From Lepas anatifera (lineage: Eukaryota > Arthropoda > Thecostraca > Lepadidae): 64,000 nucleotides of DNA. Positions 1 through 11,800 of the stretch are shown here, piece after piece (the first letter of the stretch is position 1; each line of letters starts with the position of its first letter). The stretch lies in NCBI GenBank assembly GCA_034440635.1, contig JAOTON010002119.1:57478-121477 (forward strand). The letters run 5' to 3'. The notes below the pieces were generated by a model, which saw only the letters and a program-made list of their open reading frames with translations, did no database searches and had not been told where the DNA came from. A program made the translations under genes and the position numbers.

Positions 1-496
1 CGGCCTGAGGCTGGTGGACCGCGAAGTCGGAGCCTCGATCAGGACTCTCGGGAAGACCCAGGTGAAGTACTCAGAGTCTTCCTTGAAGTTCTGGTCATTC
101 GTGGTCCCCGAGGAAATCAGTATTCACTTACCATGTCACGCCGCTAGCGCCATCTATGGAGAGCCAGTGCAAACTCAACTCAAAGCGGAGATAATAAGCA
201 AAAAATAACCGTTATGTGTGCAAGTTATAACAACAAAAACAAAGCAAATGGAACACCAATGAACCAAACTACGAACCCAGTGCAATTTTTGCACCTCGTT
301 GGTAATATGGGTTGATGGTGAGCCAAAAAGTGGAAAATTGGGCAAAATGCAAAACCTTCAACTCGAGTGGGCCACCAAAAGTTTTTCGAAAATTGCATTT
401 CTGATGAGTGCATCGTAATCAGCACCAAAAATGCATCTAATGAGCAACGATCCGTTACTTTCTGAAGAAAAAAACCTAAATCCGGACCTGGCTACT
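1..496. other. no gene seen
   Basis: No recognisable coding sequence, RNA gene or repeat. The short open frames here lack any domain I recognise. Confidence 0.6.
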
Positions 497-1480
497 GCAC
501 AGTACACATTCGTGGTACATACTCAAATGAGCACTTATGGGTCAAAATTAGGCTCCACATGCACGATTTTGTGCTCCTGGGCTGTTTTTACAGAAGTCCA
601 AGAGAGGACAGCCATAGAAACATGAGTGATTTTTCTGATATTTTCACACTAGCTGAGGCATTCTCGCCTTCACACCTTCTGGTCTCCGGGGATTTCAACG
701 TCCCATAAATAGACTGGTCTGGTGAATTCTCCACAGCCTCCCTAGGCCACCCTTCGCACGGTCTCATTGACATCATGCATGCCTTTTTCCTCTTCCAACG
801 TGTTCAGAAACTCACACGTCACCGTCATGGCCAGCAGGCTACCATTCTCGACCTCTTGTTCACGAACGAAGAGGGTTTGCTGACTAACCTGGAACACTTT
901 CCGGGTATTGGTCTAAGTGACCATTTTCTTCTCAAGTTTAATGTCAAATGCTGTGTGGAGGTAGGATTGGACCGGATTTCCAAACTCAGCTTTAGTCGTG
1001 CTAACTTTGAACAGTTGAACAAGATTATCCGTGATACTTATTTGGCTGCCATGGACGGCCTTAGCTTAGAAGAATCTTATAGCTTTTTCATGAATAACCT
1101 CAATGAGGCTGTTGATAAATGTATCCCCAAAACGAGAATCAGGGCCACCCGTAAGAATATTTACATGACTGGGGCAGCCATGAGACTCAAACAAAAGAAA
1201 AATGACCTGGCGCGAACATACCACCGCATTTAAGACGAGATTGGTCTTGCTCGTTTCTAGATATGCCAAAATGAATTGCGTACTCTAACCCAGAAGCTTC
1301 AGAGAGACTTTGAGCAGGGCTTGCCAACCAACATCAAAACAAATCCCAAGGGCTTCTGGAGTTACAAAGACGACAGCAGTGACGAAACAGCTTCTGACAG
1401 CGGCAATAGACCACAGCGAGACGGGTAAAGCGCCCAGAATATAGCCATTGAGAAATACAAGTACGCCGCTCTTGTGTTTT
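497..1480 (+). pseudogene. LINE endonuclease fragment (CR1 group), copy A
   Basis: Fragment of the apurinic-type endonuclease and the following linker of a CR1-group non-LTR retrotransposon. Visible motifs on the plus strand are the GDFNVP strand (about 690), a stop where the family has D, then IDW, and ILDLLF followed by GLSDHFLL (about 845-930). The linker reads on through NPKGFWSY at about 1345. It is broken by stops and frame changes and has no reverse transcriptase, so it is dead. From 497 to about 1145 it is a near-identical inverted copy of 3472-4128. Its left edge carries 8 bases that match the tip of the LTR element inserted in the other copy, so it looks like an inverted duplicate rather than an independent insertion. 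Confidence 0.8.
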
Positions 1481-2170
1481 TCGTCATGCGGCTCCGATAC
1501 GCCTTTGGTGCAAGCATTGGGGATCTGGGGGCCAGATGCTTCCCTAGGAATATCACTGGGCTTGTTACTCAGTGGTGAAGTTTCCAGGGGGACTGGTGGT
1601 AGAAAATGAAAGAATCGAGTGCCGCACTGCAAACTAGAGGACATCCCGTCAGTGTTGCGAGGTGAAGGACTTGGGTGCTTGGCTGAGGTCTGTAACCGTA
1701 GGTGGGAACACGCCTAAAATGCTCGCTCTTAGGACTTAGGGCATCCATCAATATTTTTAATGGAATCGTCTCCAGCAAAGCACACCCAGAACTCCAGAGT
1801 TAGCTGAAAGATACACCTCCATGGCCAGGACAGGAAGTGCCTCATCAGGGTCAGAACACGAATTCTGTTAGGCTTCTCTTGCTCAGCAGTAAGCAAGCGA
1901 ATAAGGTTTAGTCCAGTTGGCACTCCAAATACACGCGGGAAGCCAAAATGGGTGCTATTGCAGACTAGAAGCGCCAATTCCACGGTCGCCGCTGAATTTC
2001 CGTATCCTTTTTAATTGACATTGTCAGAGACACATTTGATCAGAGTGTTTCATTTTTCTTCTCAAGTGCTGTGCTTAGGAGACGTTAGGTGTCATGTTAT
2101 CCACGGTCCATTTTTTACTGCGCGATGGAAGTCTTTGATTCTGAGACAGGTACTTGGTAAACAGGGAGTC
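1481..2170. other. no gene seen
   Basis: Spacer inside the inverted duplication. I see no supported gene or named repeat. Confidence 0.5.
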
Positions 2171-2171
2171 A

Positions 2172-2480
2172 AGAACATTGACGGACGCAGGAGGGGCGGG
2201 GGATATTCTGGCCATGCCCCCCAAAGCGCTGGAAGGGGGGCCAAACTAGATTTTCCTTCGTCCAGAGGCCGGAGAAATTGTTGAAAAGGCGTTTACACTA
2301 GGTCTGTCGAGCAATTAAATATTCGTTCCCAGCCCCAACCCCCTCTCCAGGGGAGCGATCATGTGCTTGGAGAGGTAGCTTATACTAGGTCTGTCGAACA
2401 CCCAAATCGCATGTCCCGCCCCCTCCTCCCCAGGAGGAGAGGCAGACATGGATTCCCCCCCACAAAACTCGGGTCTGCGT
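2172..2480. repeat. dispersed GC-rich repeat, two sub-units
   Basis: It begins near GACGGACGCAGG and contains the block CAAAGCGCTGGAAGGGGG and the phrase ACTAGGTCTGTCGA twice (about 2300 and 2385). The first half matches 43726-44035 and the second half matches 45035-45230, so this is a multi-copy family within the window. No protein is encoded. The family type (SINE or MITE) is not decided. Confidence 0.6.
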
Positions 2481-3471
2481 CTGCCCCTGGTCAGGAAAAT
2501 AAAAGTTGGTTGCCACTTCAATACTGGAAATACCAATTGACAGAATTCTTCCTCACGCCTCGAAAGGAAATTCCTCGAGGCAATTGAGGCCCGCCATATA
2601 AATCAGCAAACGTTCTTGAAAGTATTTTTGTAAGGTATTCCTGAGAGACACTGTAGAGACTCACCCTAAATAAAATGAAAACCGACATGATTTTCTGCCC
2701 TGAAACCAATATATACTGCATATTAATCAAGAAGTGCTCTTGCGATATTTTTCAGTGTTTCGCAAAGGCGCTATTGGAATTGAAAGAAAAGCTTACCTTG
2801 GGCTGCATTTCAAGATTTGTGTGGTGGGGAGGCGCCATTGTGCGAAATAATTGTCCCTTTAAAAGCCTACGGGGTGCCGGCATGGTCTTTGTAGGACCGG
2901 TGATTTCGCCGCCGACAGGGGCTCCGCTTCCCCAACAGGGGCGTATTCGGCGCCAAATGGGAAATAGATAGTCCCGATGTTCTCCCCCTCGGTACACCGC
3001 TGTTTACAGTCCTGTCTACGGAGGTTTGAACGTAAATTATTACCCACCCATTGACTTGCTGAATCCTTTTACGTCAGACACCTGATTTAAGCACAACATG
3101 ATCATTGAGTCGGTGCGCCCTAGAACCTCAATCATGACAATGATGGTGATGATGATGGTGGGCACTTGTTATCCTTGTGCCATTACCGATTAATTGTGCT
3201 ATTGTTTATTTTGAACCTCCAAATTAAAATACATTTTGAATACAAATCGATCGCTACTGATGAACAGATAACTGCAACAGATGCATCAGAAAATAGTAAT
3301 GTAAAACTCACGAGAAATTGGTTTGGTGTTGAAGATGTTTCAGCCAGCACCATAATACAACGTTTCCAGAACTGGTGTCCGACTGAGAACCGGAGTGGGG
3401 GCCGGGGCCTCGTGGCCAGGGCTGCGGAGTCGACTAAATTGACTCCACTTGAAGCTGAATTTGATACGCCA
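2481..3471. other. no gene seen
   Basis: No supported gene. It contains a short ATGATGGTG-like simple repeat near 3140-3160 and otherwise nothing I recognise. Confidence 0.5.
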
Positions 3472-4120
3472 TGATATGGCCCTGATTCTCGTTTTGGGGA
3501 TACATTTACCAACAGCCTCATTGAGGTTATTCATGAAAAAGCTATAAGATTCTTCTATGCTAAGGCCGTCCATGGCAGTCCAATCAATATCACGGATAAT
3601 CTTGTTCAACTGTTCAGTTAGCACGACTTAAGCTGAGTTTGGAAACCCGGTCCAATCCTACCTCCACACAGCATTTGACATTAAACTTGAGAAGAAAATG
3701 GTCACTTAGACCAATAACCGGAAAGTGTTGCAGGTTAGTCAGCAAACCCTCTTCGTCCGTGAACAAGAGGTCGAGAATGTTAGTCTGCTGGCCATGACGG
3801 TGACGTGTGGGTTTCTGAACATGCTGGAAGAGGAAAAAGTCATGCATGATGTCAATGAGACCGTACGAAGGGTGGCCTAGGGAGGCTGTGGAGAATTCCC
3901 CAGACCAGTCTATTTATGGGAAGTTGAAATCCCCGGAGACCAGAAGGTGTGAAGGCGAGAATGCCTTAGCTAGTGTGAAAATATCAGAAAAATCACTCAT
4001 GTTTCTATGGCTGTCCTCTCTTGGACTTCTGTAAAAACAGCCCAGGAGCACAAAATCGTGCATGTGGAGCCTAATTTTGACCCATAAGTGCTCAATTGAG
4101 TATGTACCACGAATGGGTAC
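3472..4120 (-). pseudogene. LINE endonuclease, copy B, C-terminal part
   Basis: Minus-strand half of a CR1-group LINE endonuclease. The motifs seen are GDFNFP, ILDLLF and GLSDHFLL. It continues, after the LTR element is removed, into 8756-8960, which holds the N-terminal part. The two halves share the target duplication GGTAC at the junctions (4116-4120 and 8751-8755). The copy ends abruptly near 3475, within the linker, and has no reverse transcriptase. Confidence 0.82.
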
Positions 4121-4308
4121 TGTGCAGTGACGGTTATATTGTTGTCACCTCTGACTGCTGTGATACCTTTCTGCCACCTCTAACTGCCGCCCGGTCAGTG
4201 CCTGCGGCAGTGCTGCTGCGACTGCGTGTAACCTGTGGAGCGGGCCAATAAACCAGTTGTTAACCAGCACTCGCAGCGTTTAGACCGGAGCGCGTACAGC
4301 ACGGAACA
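4121..4308 (+). repeat. 5' LTR of the Gypsy-type element
   Basis: 188 bp, TGTGCAGTGACGG to CACGGAACA. It contains a polyadenylation hexamer AATAAA at 4247-4252. I do not see a convincing TATA box. Confidence 0.93.
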
Positions 4309-4326
4309 TGGCGCAGCCTGCAGGAT
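4309..4326 (+). promoter_or_regulatory. primer-binding site
   Basis: TGGCGCAGCCTGC directly follows the LTR. TGG pairs with the CCA end of a tRNA, as expected for priming of minus-strand DNA. I cannot name the tRNA without a search. Confidence 0.65.
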
Positions 4327-4376
4327 TTTGAATTGGGAGTTTTGAAGCGGTGAAGTGCGTGCATTAATAATTCAAG

Positions 4377-5690
4377 ATGACATTCAAGGCTCCAGACGCT
4401 TTTGACTTCACAACACCGACATCCTGGCCTTCGGGGAGGGATCGCTGGGAGAGATTCCGGAAAGCGAGTAAGCTGTCCAAGGATAGTCAGGAAGTACAGG
4501 GTAGTGCTCTGATTTACTCCATGGGCCCGGAAGCAGAACATCTCCTTACATCATTTGACCTGGCAGAGCCAGACACCCGTACATACGATGTTGTTATGGG
4601 GAAGCGGAATGCTTATTTCTTGCCGAGGTCGAATATTATCGCAGAGAGGCAACTTTTTGAGACCAGAAATCAGAGGGAATGTGAGAGCAACGAACTATAT
4701 ATAAGAACCATCATGACTCAAGCTGAAAAATGCGACTTCGGAGCAACAAAGTCTGAGCGAGTAAGAGATCGTTTGATAGCAGGAATCCTGGACAAACAGA
4801 TGTCTCGGAATGTTCAACTCCAGGCGCTGGATGAGTCTGTTACTATGGATAAAGTAATAGCTATGATGCGTAGCTCTGATCTTGTTGGTGAAAATCATCC
4901 ATCAAGTGTTGACAGGGTCACTACTTCCACTAGCAGCAGCAACGGCAGAGGAGGTAGCAGCAGTGGCTCTGGCCATGTCAGCAGTGAGAGCAGACAGCGG
5001 CAGCAGGGACAGCCTCGGGAGGAGCATGAGCAGCCACCACAGCGACACTACCAGCGGAATTAGCAGCGTCAGCAGTACCGGACTCAGAGACGGCAACCAC
5101 TGCACCAGCAGCGCTTCCCGCAGCCTCAGAGCTGCAAGTACTGCGGTAAGGCGAGGCATCCCTCGCACTCACAGTGCCCTGCTTTTGGATCGATCTGCAG
5201 CTTCTGCAATGGTCTCGATCACTGGGAATGCGTCTGTTATAGGAAGCGTGCTCGTATAAGTGAAGTCGCTTACATCCCTTCTGCTGATAGCGTAACAGAG
5301 GAGTATTTCTTAGGAGAGGTTAGAGACACGAATGATGAAAAATGGACAATTGATTTGGTTGTAGAAGGCCAAGACATAACGTTCAAAGTGGACTCCGGAG
5401 CTGACGTGAACGTAATAACCTCACATTCGTGGAAAAATATGCAGCACAGGCCTCTTCTTCAACAAAGTAGCACTAAAGTTTCTAGCGTGGGACATCAACT
5501 GAAGGTACTGGGCACTTTTGATGGAGTTGTTGAACATAAAGGCGAACGAAAGCAGATGACGAAATTTTACGTTATTGAAACTGCTTGCCCTGACAACCTT
5601 CTGTCGCGTTCAACCAGCAGTGCACTTGGGTGGATAAGTTTCGTCAACAATGTGATGCAGGTGCCCCTACCGGACGTCTTCGGAGACACG
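4377..5690 (+). pseudogene. Gag and protease region of the Gypsy-type element
   Basis: One frame codes for Gag then protease, interrupted by an amber stop at 5061-5063. The start ATG at 4377 lies 68 bases after the LTR. The first 180 residues are a retrotransposon capsid-type region. A serine/glycine- and glutamine-rich stretch follows, then zinc-knuckle cysteines at about 5132-5235 (C-x2-C, later C-x2-C-x4-H-x4-C). The aspartic protease motif VDSGADVNVIT is at about 5391-5424. The frame is lost near 5690, where the polymerase region begins in the next frame. The stop probably came from CAG to TAG. The element makes its own particle structural protein when intact; here it cannot. Confidence 0.88.
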
Positions 5691-5694
5691 GCTG

Positions 5695-8305
5695 ATGGAG
5701 ACCGAGCCAGTCACAATTCGCCTGCTAGACAGAGCCGCCCCCTACGCCATTACCACAGCAAGGCCCATGCCACTTCCACTTATGAAGGTCGTGGAGGAGG
5801 AGCTGATCAAAATGGAAGAAAACGGCATCATCGAAAAGGTAACACAGCCAACAAGCTGGTGTGCTCCCATGGTGCCAGTAGCAAAGTCTTCCGGTGTGCG
5901 GATTTGCGTTGATTATAAGGAGCTTAACAAATTGGTTAAACGGGAGACTTTTCCGATACCGACATTTGACCAACTCACAGCGAAGCTACAAGGCTCTGAC
6001 TACTTCACTAAGCTTGATGCCTTGTCAGGTTTTTACCAGCTGCCCCTCAGTGATGAGTCGAAGCCGATGACTACCTTCATGACGCCTTTTGGAAGGCGGA
6101 TGTTCCGGCGTCTACCAATGGGAATAAGTCTGGCCCCGGAGGTATTCTAGCGCAAGATGCAGGAGATGTTGGAAGGAATTGAGGGTGTCATCTGCTTCAT
6201 GGACGACACTCTCGTCTACGGGGACGAGAAAACTCATGATGAAAGGCTGCAGGCTGTCCTAAGCAGGATTAAAGAATCAGGATTGAAGCTGAACAGGAGC
6301 AAATGCGAGATCAAGAAGACACAGGTTAAATTTCTGGGGAACATCATCAGTAAGGAAGGGATCGCTGCAGACCCAGAAAAACTGCCAGCGGTTCAACAGC
6401 TTCAACCACCGAAGAACATCAAGTAGCTACGGCAGCAGCATGGAATGATTAATCACTTATGCAAGTTTGTTGCTGGCATTCAGACTTTGCTGAAACCTCT
6501 AACCGACCTTCTCAAGAAACAGTCTGGCAGTGGACATCAGCTCAACAAGAGGCCTTTGAAAAGGCAAAAGAGCTGCTTCAGAAGCCACCTGTGCTGGCAT
6601 ACTATGACAGCACGAAGGAAACCGTCGTCAGTGCTGATGCCCCCAGTTTCGGCCTCGGTGGCTGCATTTTGCAACAGCATGGAGAGCAGCTTCGGCCGGT
6701 TGCGTTTTGCAGCCGAACACCCAGCCCCACCGAGCAACGATATGCCACCATCGAGAAGGAACTGCTTGGAGTAGCCTGGGTATGTGAAAAGTTCCGTATG
6801 TTTCTCACAGGCCTGTCGTTCTTCAAGATACACGTTGATCATAAGCCATTAGTGCCGCTTATTAACAGCAAAGCACTCACAGACGCACCTCTTCGATGTC
6901 AGCGTATGTTGATGCGTATGCTGTCGTTCAACGCAACTGCCGTGTACATTCCCGGCCACCTGCACAGTGTTCCTCACTGTCTCTCTCGGCAGCCGCACAG
7001 CCCTGGTAGTGGTGACGGCATCGCTCAGCGGATGGAAGGTGACGTCGAACTGCATGTGGCAGCCCTGTTTCAGAGCCTGCCAGCCTCCAACAGTCGCATT
7101 GAGGAGATCCGGTCCGCTCAGGAACCCGACGGCGAGGTTAGTCAAGCTGTGCACTACACACTAAGTGGGTGGCCAGTTGGAAATTGCAGTCAGCCTTACT
7201 TCCCGGCCAGAAACAATCTCAGCGTGGTCAACGGACTGTTATCGTATGGGAGCCGCCTCGTTATTGCAGCAGAAATGAGAGCCACAATTCTGAATCGCAT
7301 TCACGGTGATGGACACCTGGGAATTAACAAATGCCGTGAACGTGCTGCCACATCTGTGTGGTGGCCAGGATTTAGTGAAGAACTCAAGGATTACATTAAG
7401 AGATGCAACTTTTGTCAAGTTTATTCCCCCGTACAACACAAGGAGCCGCTTCAACCAACCCCAGCAGCTGAACGTCCGTGGTCACATGTAGCAGCAGATA
7501 TATGCCAGTTTGAGTCTAAGTCATACCTGGTGACCGTCGACACATTCAGCCGATACTTGGAAATACAACAATTATCCAGTATCACAAGTACTGCAGTTAT
7601 CCACCGTTTCAAGGAGACTTTTGCGCGTTTTGGTATTCCACATCTTTTAACTACCGTCGAAGGAACACAGTTTACTTCGGCTCTGTTTCAAGGTTTTGCA
7701 GGACATTATGGATTCGCTCACCGTGTGACTGACCCGCATTTCGCACAGGCCAACGGTTCTGCAGAGCGAGCTGTGCGGCAAGCTAAATGGCTGTTGGGAC
7801 AGCCCGATCCTCAGTTAGCACTTCTAAGCTACAGAGCGACTCCAGTCCATCCCACCGGGCGTTCACCGGCCGAACTGCTGATAGGCCGTCCGCTTCACAC
7901 CCGGCTGCCCCCTACAGTGACGTCAATGCCGAACGGCACAGCAGCGGCGCGAGAGAAAGATATGAGGGCAAAGCAGGCCATGAAAGGTAAATTTGACCGT
8001 CATTTAGGTGTGAAAAGTCTGAGGCCATTGCAAAAGGGAGATCGCGTGCGTATCAGAACTGCCGTTGATAATGACTAGGCAAATGAAGGCACTGTCAGGG
8101 AGAGACGGGGCGAACGTAGCTACATTGTTGAAACGCCATCTGCAGTCCTCAGACGTAACCATGTTCACTTGTCGTCCGTGCCTCCTCCTCTAATGAGGTA
8201 CTCCAACCCCTCAGCCCGCTATGAAACTGAGGAACAGTACCGCCCCCAGCGTTCTGCCCAGCAGCTCTGGCCTGCTGTGCGACAGCAGCTGGCACCCAGT
8301 CTGTA
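5695..8305 (+). pseudogene. Pol region (RT, RNase H, integrase) of the Gypsy-type element
   Basis: Reverse transcriptase: VRICVDYKELN (about 5895), KLDALSGFYQLPL (about 6010) and the catalytic box FMDD (about 6200). RNase H follows from about 6600 (LADA-type region, TIEKELLGV). Integrase has the HLGI/WWPG zinc region (about 7315-7370) and a core with D in AADICQF. Breaks: stops at 6148-6150, 6424-6426 and 8076-8078, and a frame change near 6525. In the integrase core the residue expected to be the second catalytic Asp is Val (codon 7656-7658), within TTVEGTQF. The third residue, E of SAERAV, is kept. After the last stop the same frame continues through a typical RRN.HL tail. Two 33-bp direct repeats lie at 8311-8376. 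Confidence 0.9.
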
Positions 8306-8310
8306 GCAGC

Positions 8311-8376
8311 TGCCTCAGCGGCCAGCTGCCACACTGCTCAGCCTGCCTCAGCGGCCAGCTGCCACACCGCTCAGCC
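8311..8376 (+). repeat. 33-bp tandem duplication, two copies
   Basis: Two copies of a unit starting TGCCTCAGCGGCCAGCTGCC, with one difference, at the 3' end of the LTR element's internal region. Confidence 0.85.
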
Positions 8377-8554
8377 ACCCTCCGGTTCTACCACCGCCTG
8401 ATACATCGGCGCAACAGGCACCCAGCTCCGTACCGGTCTCGCCGAAAAAGGCGCAGCGGCGTGCGCTACTAAACTGTGTGACGCTGAGTGACTGAGATTT
8501 TTCCAGTGCAGTTCCCTAAGTATGTATTTTTTCGTCATATACTTTCCAGTATAC

Positions 8555-8563
8555 TTCGGGGGG
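8555..8563 (+). promoter_or_regulatory. polypurine tract
   Basis: A run of G directly before the right LTR, in the position used to prime plus-strand DNA. Confidence 0.6.
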
Positions 8564-8750
8564 TGTGCAGTGACGGTTATATTGTTGTCACCTCTGACTG
8601 CTGTGATACCTTTCTGCCACCTCTAACTGCCGCCCGGTCAGTGCCTGCGGCAGTGCTGCTGCGACTCGTGTAACCTGTGGAGCGGGCCAATAAACCAGTT
8701 GTTAACCAGCACTAGCAGCGTTTAGATGGGAGTGCGTACAGCACGGAACA
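8564..8750 (+). repeat. 3' LTR of the Gypsy-type element
   Basis: 187 bp, same ends as the left LTR. AATAAA is at 8689-8694. It is followed by the target duplication GGTAC (8751-8755). Confidence 0.93.
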
Positions 8751-8755
8751 GGTAC

Positions 8756-8960
8756 CATCCATGACCAGAGGTTATTTCTGACATAAATGCATATTCCTCG
8801 TTCACCTGTATGGCCAAGGTTCGAGAGGGTATGGTCAAAGCTAGTAAAGAGGTGATAATTTGGAATGGACAAGAGAGCCAAAGCCAGAGGGGAGCATTGA
8901 GCCTTAGGGATCACCTCTGTAAGCATTACAACATCTGGGTCTTCACCAACAATCAGCATG
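8756..8960 (-). pseudogene. LINE endonuclease, copy B, N-terminal part
   Basis: The minus strand reads DPDVVMLTEVIPK and later ICIYVRNNL, the early endonuclease strands of a CR1-group LINE (the E of LTEV is the family's catalytic Glu). It joins 3472-4120 across the LTR insertion. Confidence 0.75.
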
Positions 8961-9776
8961 CAGAGATCCTCTCACTTATGCATTTACCATTTTTTTCACT
9001 CTGCTAGCCATGATTTTACACCTTTGAGTGATAAATAGGCATGATTTTCAGGAAAATAAGCACTCTGAAATGGCTGAAAGCCAACTGAAAACTGTGGAAA
9101 ACAGCATAATACAGCAGCAGGAGCTTGGCTAGCTGGCTACAATTCAGTGTACTTCCTTGGAACAGGGGAGCCTAAAACACTTGGTGCCTGGCCAATATAG
9201 GCCCAGAATAGGTAATAACTGGAAGGTTGGAATCCCCAGAAATGACCACTTCCTTGCAGGAGATAGCCTGTTCATGGCTATCCCCAATGAAAGCATCTGC
9301 TTGAACAAAATATTATATTTTTCTGACTAGATTGGTGGTAACTAGTACCAGGATTAGGTAGTAACTATACATATCCATATATATTTATGCAGAGGTGTAA
9401 TGTAACCTTGTTAAAGTGTACCCAGATATGCAGACTTATCTGTAAGTAGCTACAGAACAAGACTAAAAGACACAAAGCTTACTCAACTTCTGCACAAAGC
9501 AATACAATATCCACTCTTGATCCCGCTCCCAGACCTTACATCCCACATGATGATTAGGTTGTGAAACTTCCTTGTGGCTTCCTCCCCTTGACTTCCCCAT
9601 AGCAGCCCTTTCCTCTATGCACATCACACACATAAGTGCTACGGAATTGGAATATTACGTTATCACGGAAATTGGAAGCGGCAGTGTGTATGCAACCTGC
9701 ACATTAATTTCAATTCTTCGCCCTTTATTCCAAGGGTAACATGATGTAGAAATTCTGCGTTATGATGGCTTTAATT
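8961..9776. other. no gene seen
   Basis: AT-rich sequence with no supported gene or repeat. Confidence 0.5.
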
Positions 9777-9838
9777 GTTAAGAATGTTAAGAATGTTAAG
9801 AATGTTATGTTAATGTTAAGAATGTCTTGAATGTTAAG
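9777..9838. repeat. 9-bp tandem repeat
   Basis: About six units of TTAAGAATG with small variations. Confidence 0.8.
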
Positions 9839-9863
9839 TGCATGGTGTATGGTGGCAGGTGGC

Positions 9864-9925
9864 GCCACTCAGAGTGGGACCGGTGGTGGCGCCACCCAGA
9901 GTGGGACCGGTGGTGGCGCCACCTG
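9864..9925. repeat. 27-bp minisatellite, about 2.3 units
   Basis: Units at 9864-9890 and 9891-9917 differ at one base. Each contains GAGTGGGACCGG. A part unit follows. Confidence 0.85.
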
Positions 9926-10829
9926 GGACATGACCGGCCGGCCATGCCGCGATGGTATTTCATCGACTTCCCCCTTGTGTTTCGTATGAAGTCGGCCGGA
10001 ATTAAGTGTATCCTGAATTTTCTGTTCTCAAAGATAATATTTGCAATATTTTCCTATGGACGCATGTGACCGCAATGCTCCAGTATCTGGTATACATTTC
10101 AACATTAGTGGTTTGATGATCTGATGATATACTGCCATGTTATATGTATTTCAAGGACATTTCACGTGCTACATCCACTGCCTTTGCCTCAAAATAAACA
10201 GCCTCTCCTTCCATCTCTTCACAAACGCTATCCTCACAACCTAGTTGCCCAAACGCCGTCCGTTCGTCGCGCCCCCAGCGCTGGCTCATCCGCGTCCTGA
10301 TGCTCGCGCCCGCCGCGCCATCAGCGCCATCTCGCCGCCGTCCCCTCGCCCCCCGACGCCGCAGCCGTCGCCCCCCCCGACGCCGCCGTAAAATTTAAAA
10401 AAAGTCGCGCGTCCGCGCTGGACCGTTCGCGTCCGCCGCCCCCGCCCCTCCGCACTTGTTGCGCCTTAACCCCGGTGCCATCCTCTACATATCAGTATCC
10501 TCTACTCTCCTCTTGCTGTATCGTGCATATCTTTGCGTATGAATGAAGGAATACATGTTATGGAATCAAGTGGGGCAAACTGTGACCAAAATCCCAGCAA
10601 AGAAGCTAAATTACCAATAATGAGAATAATGGCCCACAATTGGACTCACAAGTCACATTCCTGATAATGGGAATGCATGTGACCACTTTTTAGAAAGCCT
10701 CCAGGCTGCCAGAAAAGAGCATAGATGCCTTGTACCTGGTTGATTCACTCTCTGTTTGAACATTAGAGGAGCTCTTTCTTGAATTAATATATCCAACTTA
10801 AAATTCCATCTTAAACATTCATTCAAAGC
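9926..10829. other. no gene; CpG-rich patch at about 10250-10460
   Basis: The patch is strongly C- and CpG-rich, flanked by AT-rich DNA. It could be a promoter-like island or the remains of a repeat. No adjoining coding sequence supports a promoter. Confidence 0.35.
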
Positions 10830-11332
10830 CAGTCTGCGAAGTATGGCAGCAGGCCAGACGAGTCACACCAGCTATCTAAAATTTTCTCACAAATTTGCAT
10901 CGCCAGCCACCTAAAATTACATCCTTACACATACATTGCCAGTAAAAGACATACATAAAGCATACACAACTACGCAAATTAAGACATTGCAGTCATTCTC
11001 AAGAAACACATCTGTCCTCTCACAGGTGCACTCCCCTCTCCCTCTTGCTTAGTATCATCGTCAAATTCACACCAATCTGCAAAATACCAGGGAGAAGAAC
11101 ACACTCATCCCTACCCACACAATGCAATGCTGCCTCTCTTATTAGTTAGTTAGTTTTAAAAGCCCCCCCCGTGTCTTTATAACCATTCATCAAAAATTTG
11201 TTTAGTTGTCAGTATCACCTCTCTTGCACCAGTCTCACAAATTCGCACCAGATTAATTAAATTCACACCACTCGCTCCTTTCTTCAAGGGCACTCCTACC
11301 AACAAGATCTCGTCAAAAGTGCCATACTTTGC
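10830..11332. mobile_element. short inverted-repeat element (MITE-like), copy 1
   Basis: The left end CAGTCTGCGAAGTATGGCA and the right end TGCCATACTTTGC are inverted. Next to the ends lie GCAGCAGGCC (left) and AAGATCTCGTCAAAAG (right). Both end regions match 33082-33366 in the opposite orientation. No transposase frame. Confidence 0.65.
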
Positions 11333-11573
11333 ACATACAATTAGTACATACTTTTGCACACTGGGTTCAAAGATAGATGGAAAAGATTGTGAAGGACCTC
11401 ACTCCATCCAAAAATACTGACAGAACACATTCCATGGAAGAGGAACATGGCTAGTGGGGGACAAATGCAGATGAAAATATGTTGCCTTAAAGGATTATCA
11501 GCTGAATTAATGCTTAAAAGCGACAATCGTGCAGTTTATACATGGTTTTACATTCATAGGCATCAAACAACAA

Positions 11574-11600
11574 TGAAATGGGGCCTTTGGCCCCATTTCA
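11574..11600. other. perfect 12-bp hairpin
   Basis: TGAAATGGGGCC, 3-base loop TTT, then its exact reverse complement. Function unknown. Confidence 0.75.
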
Positions 11601-11800
11601 TAAAAGGCGTAACTTATGCTTATAGCGTAGAAGTAGCATAATGCAGCGTAGAAAGTGAATAATACACCACAATCTTGTTTCACAAAAATGCGGCATAAAA
11701 TACAACTACTTGCAAAGTTACGCTGCTCTAAACTATGCTGTACTGGAATTCAGCGTAGAATATTGCCAATATTGTTTCATATAGCAGCCAACATGTACGT

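Larger units (their letters stand above)
4121..8750 (+). mobile_element. Gypsy-type LTR retrotransposon, complete but inactive
   Basis: About 4.6 kb with two short LTRs (188 and 187 bp, TG...CA ends) and a 5-bp target duplication GGTAC on both sides. A primer-binding TGG lies directly after the left LTR and a G-rich tract directly before the right LTR. Gene order is Gag, protease, reverse transcriptase, RNase H, integrase, as in Gypsy/Metaviridae. The LTRs differ by four substitutions and one indel (about 2%), so insertion is fairly recent. The body carries at least four stops and two frame changes, and one integrase catalytic residue is replaced. It has landed inside a LINE endonuclease gene. 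Confidence 0.93.
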
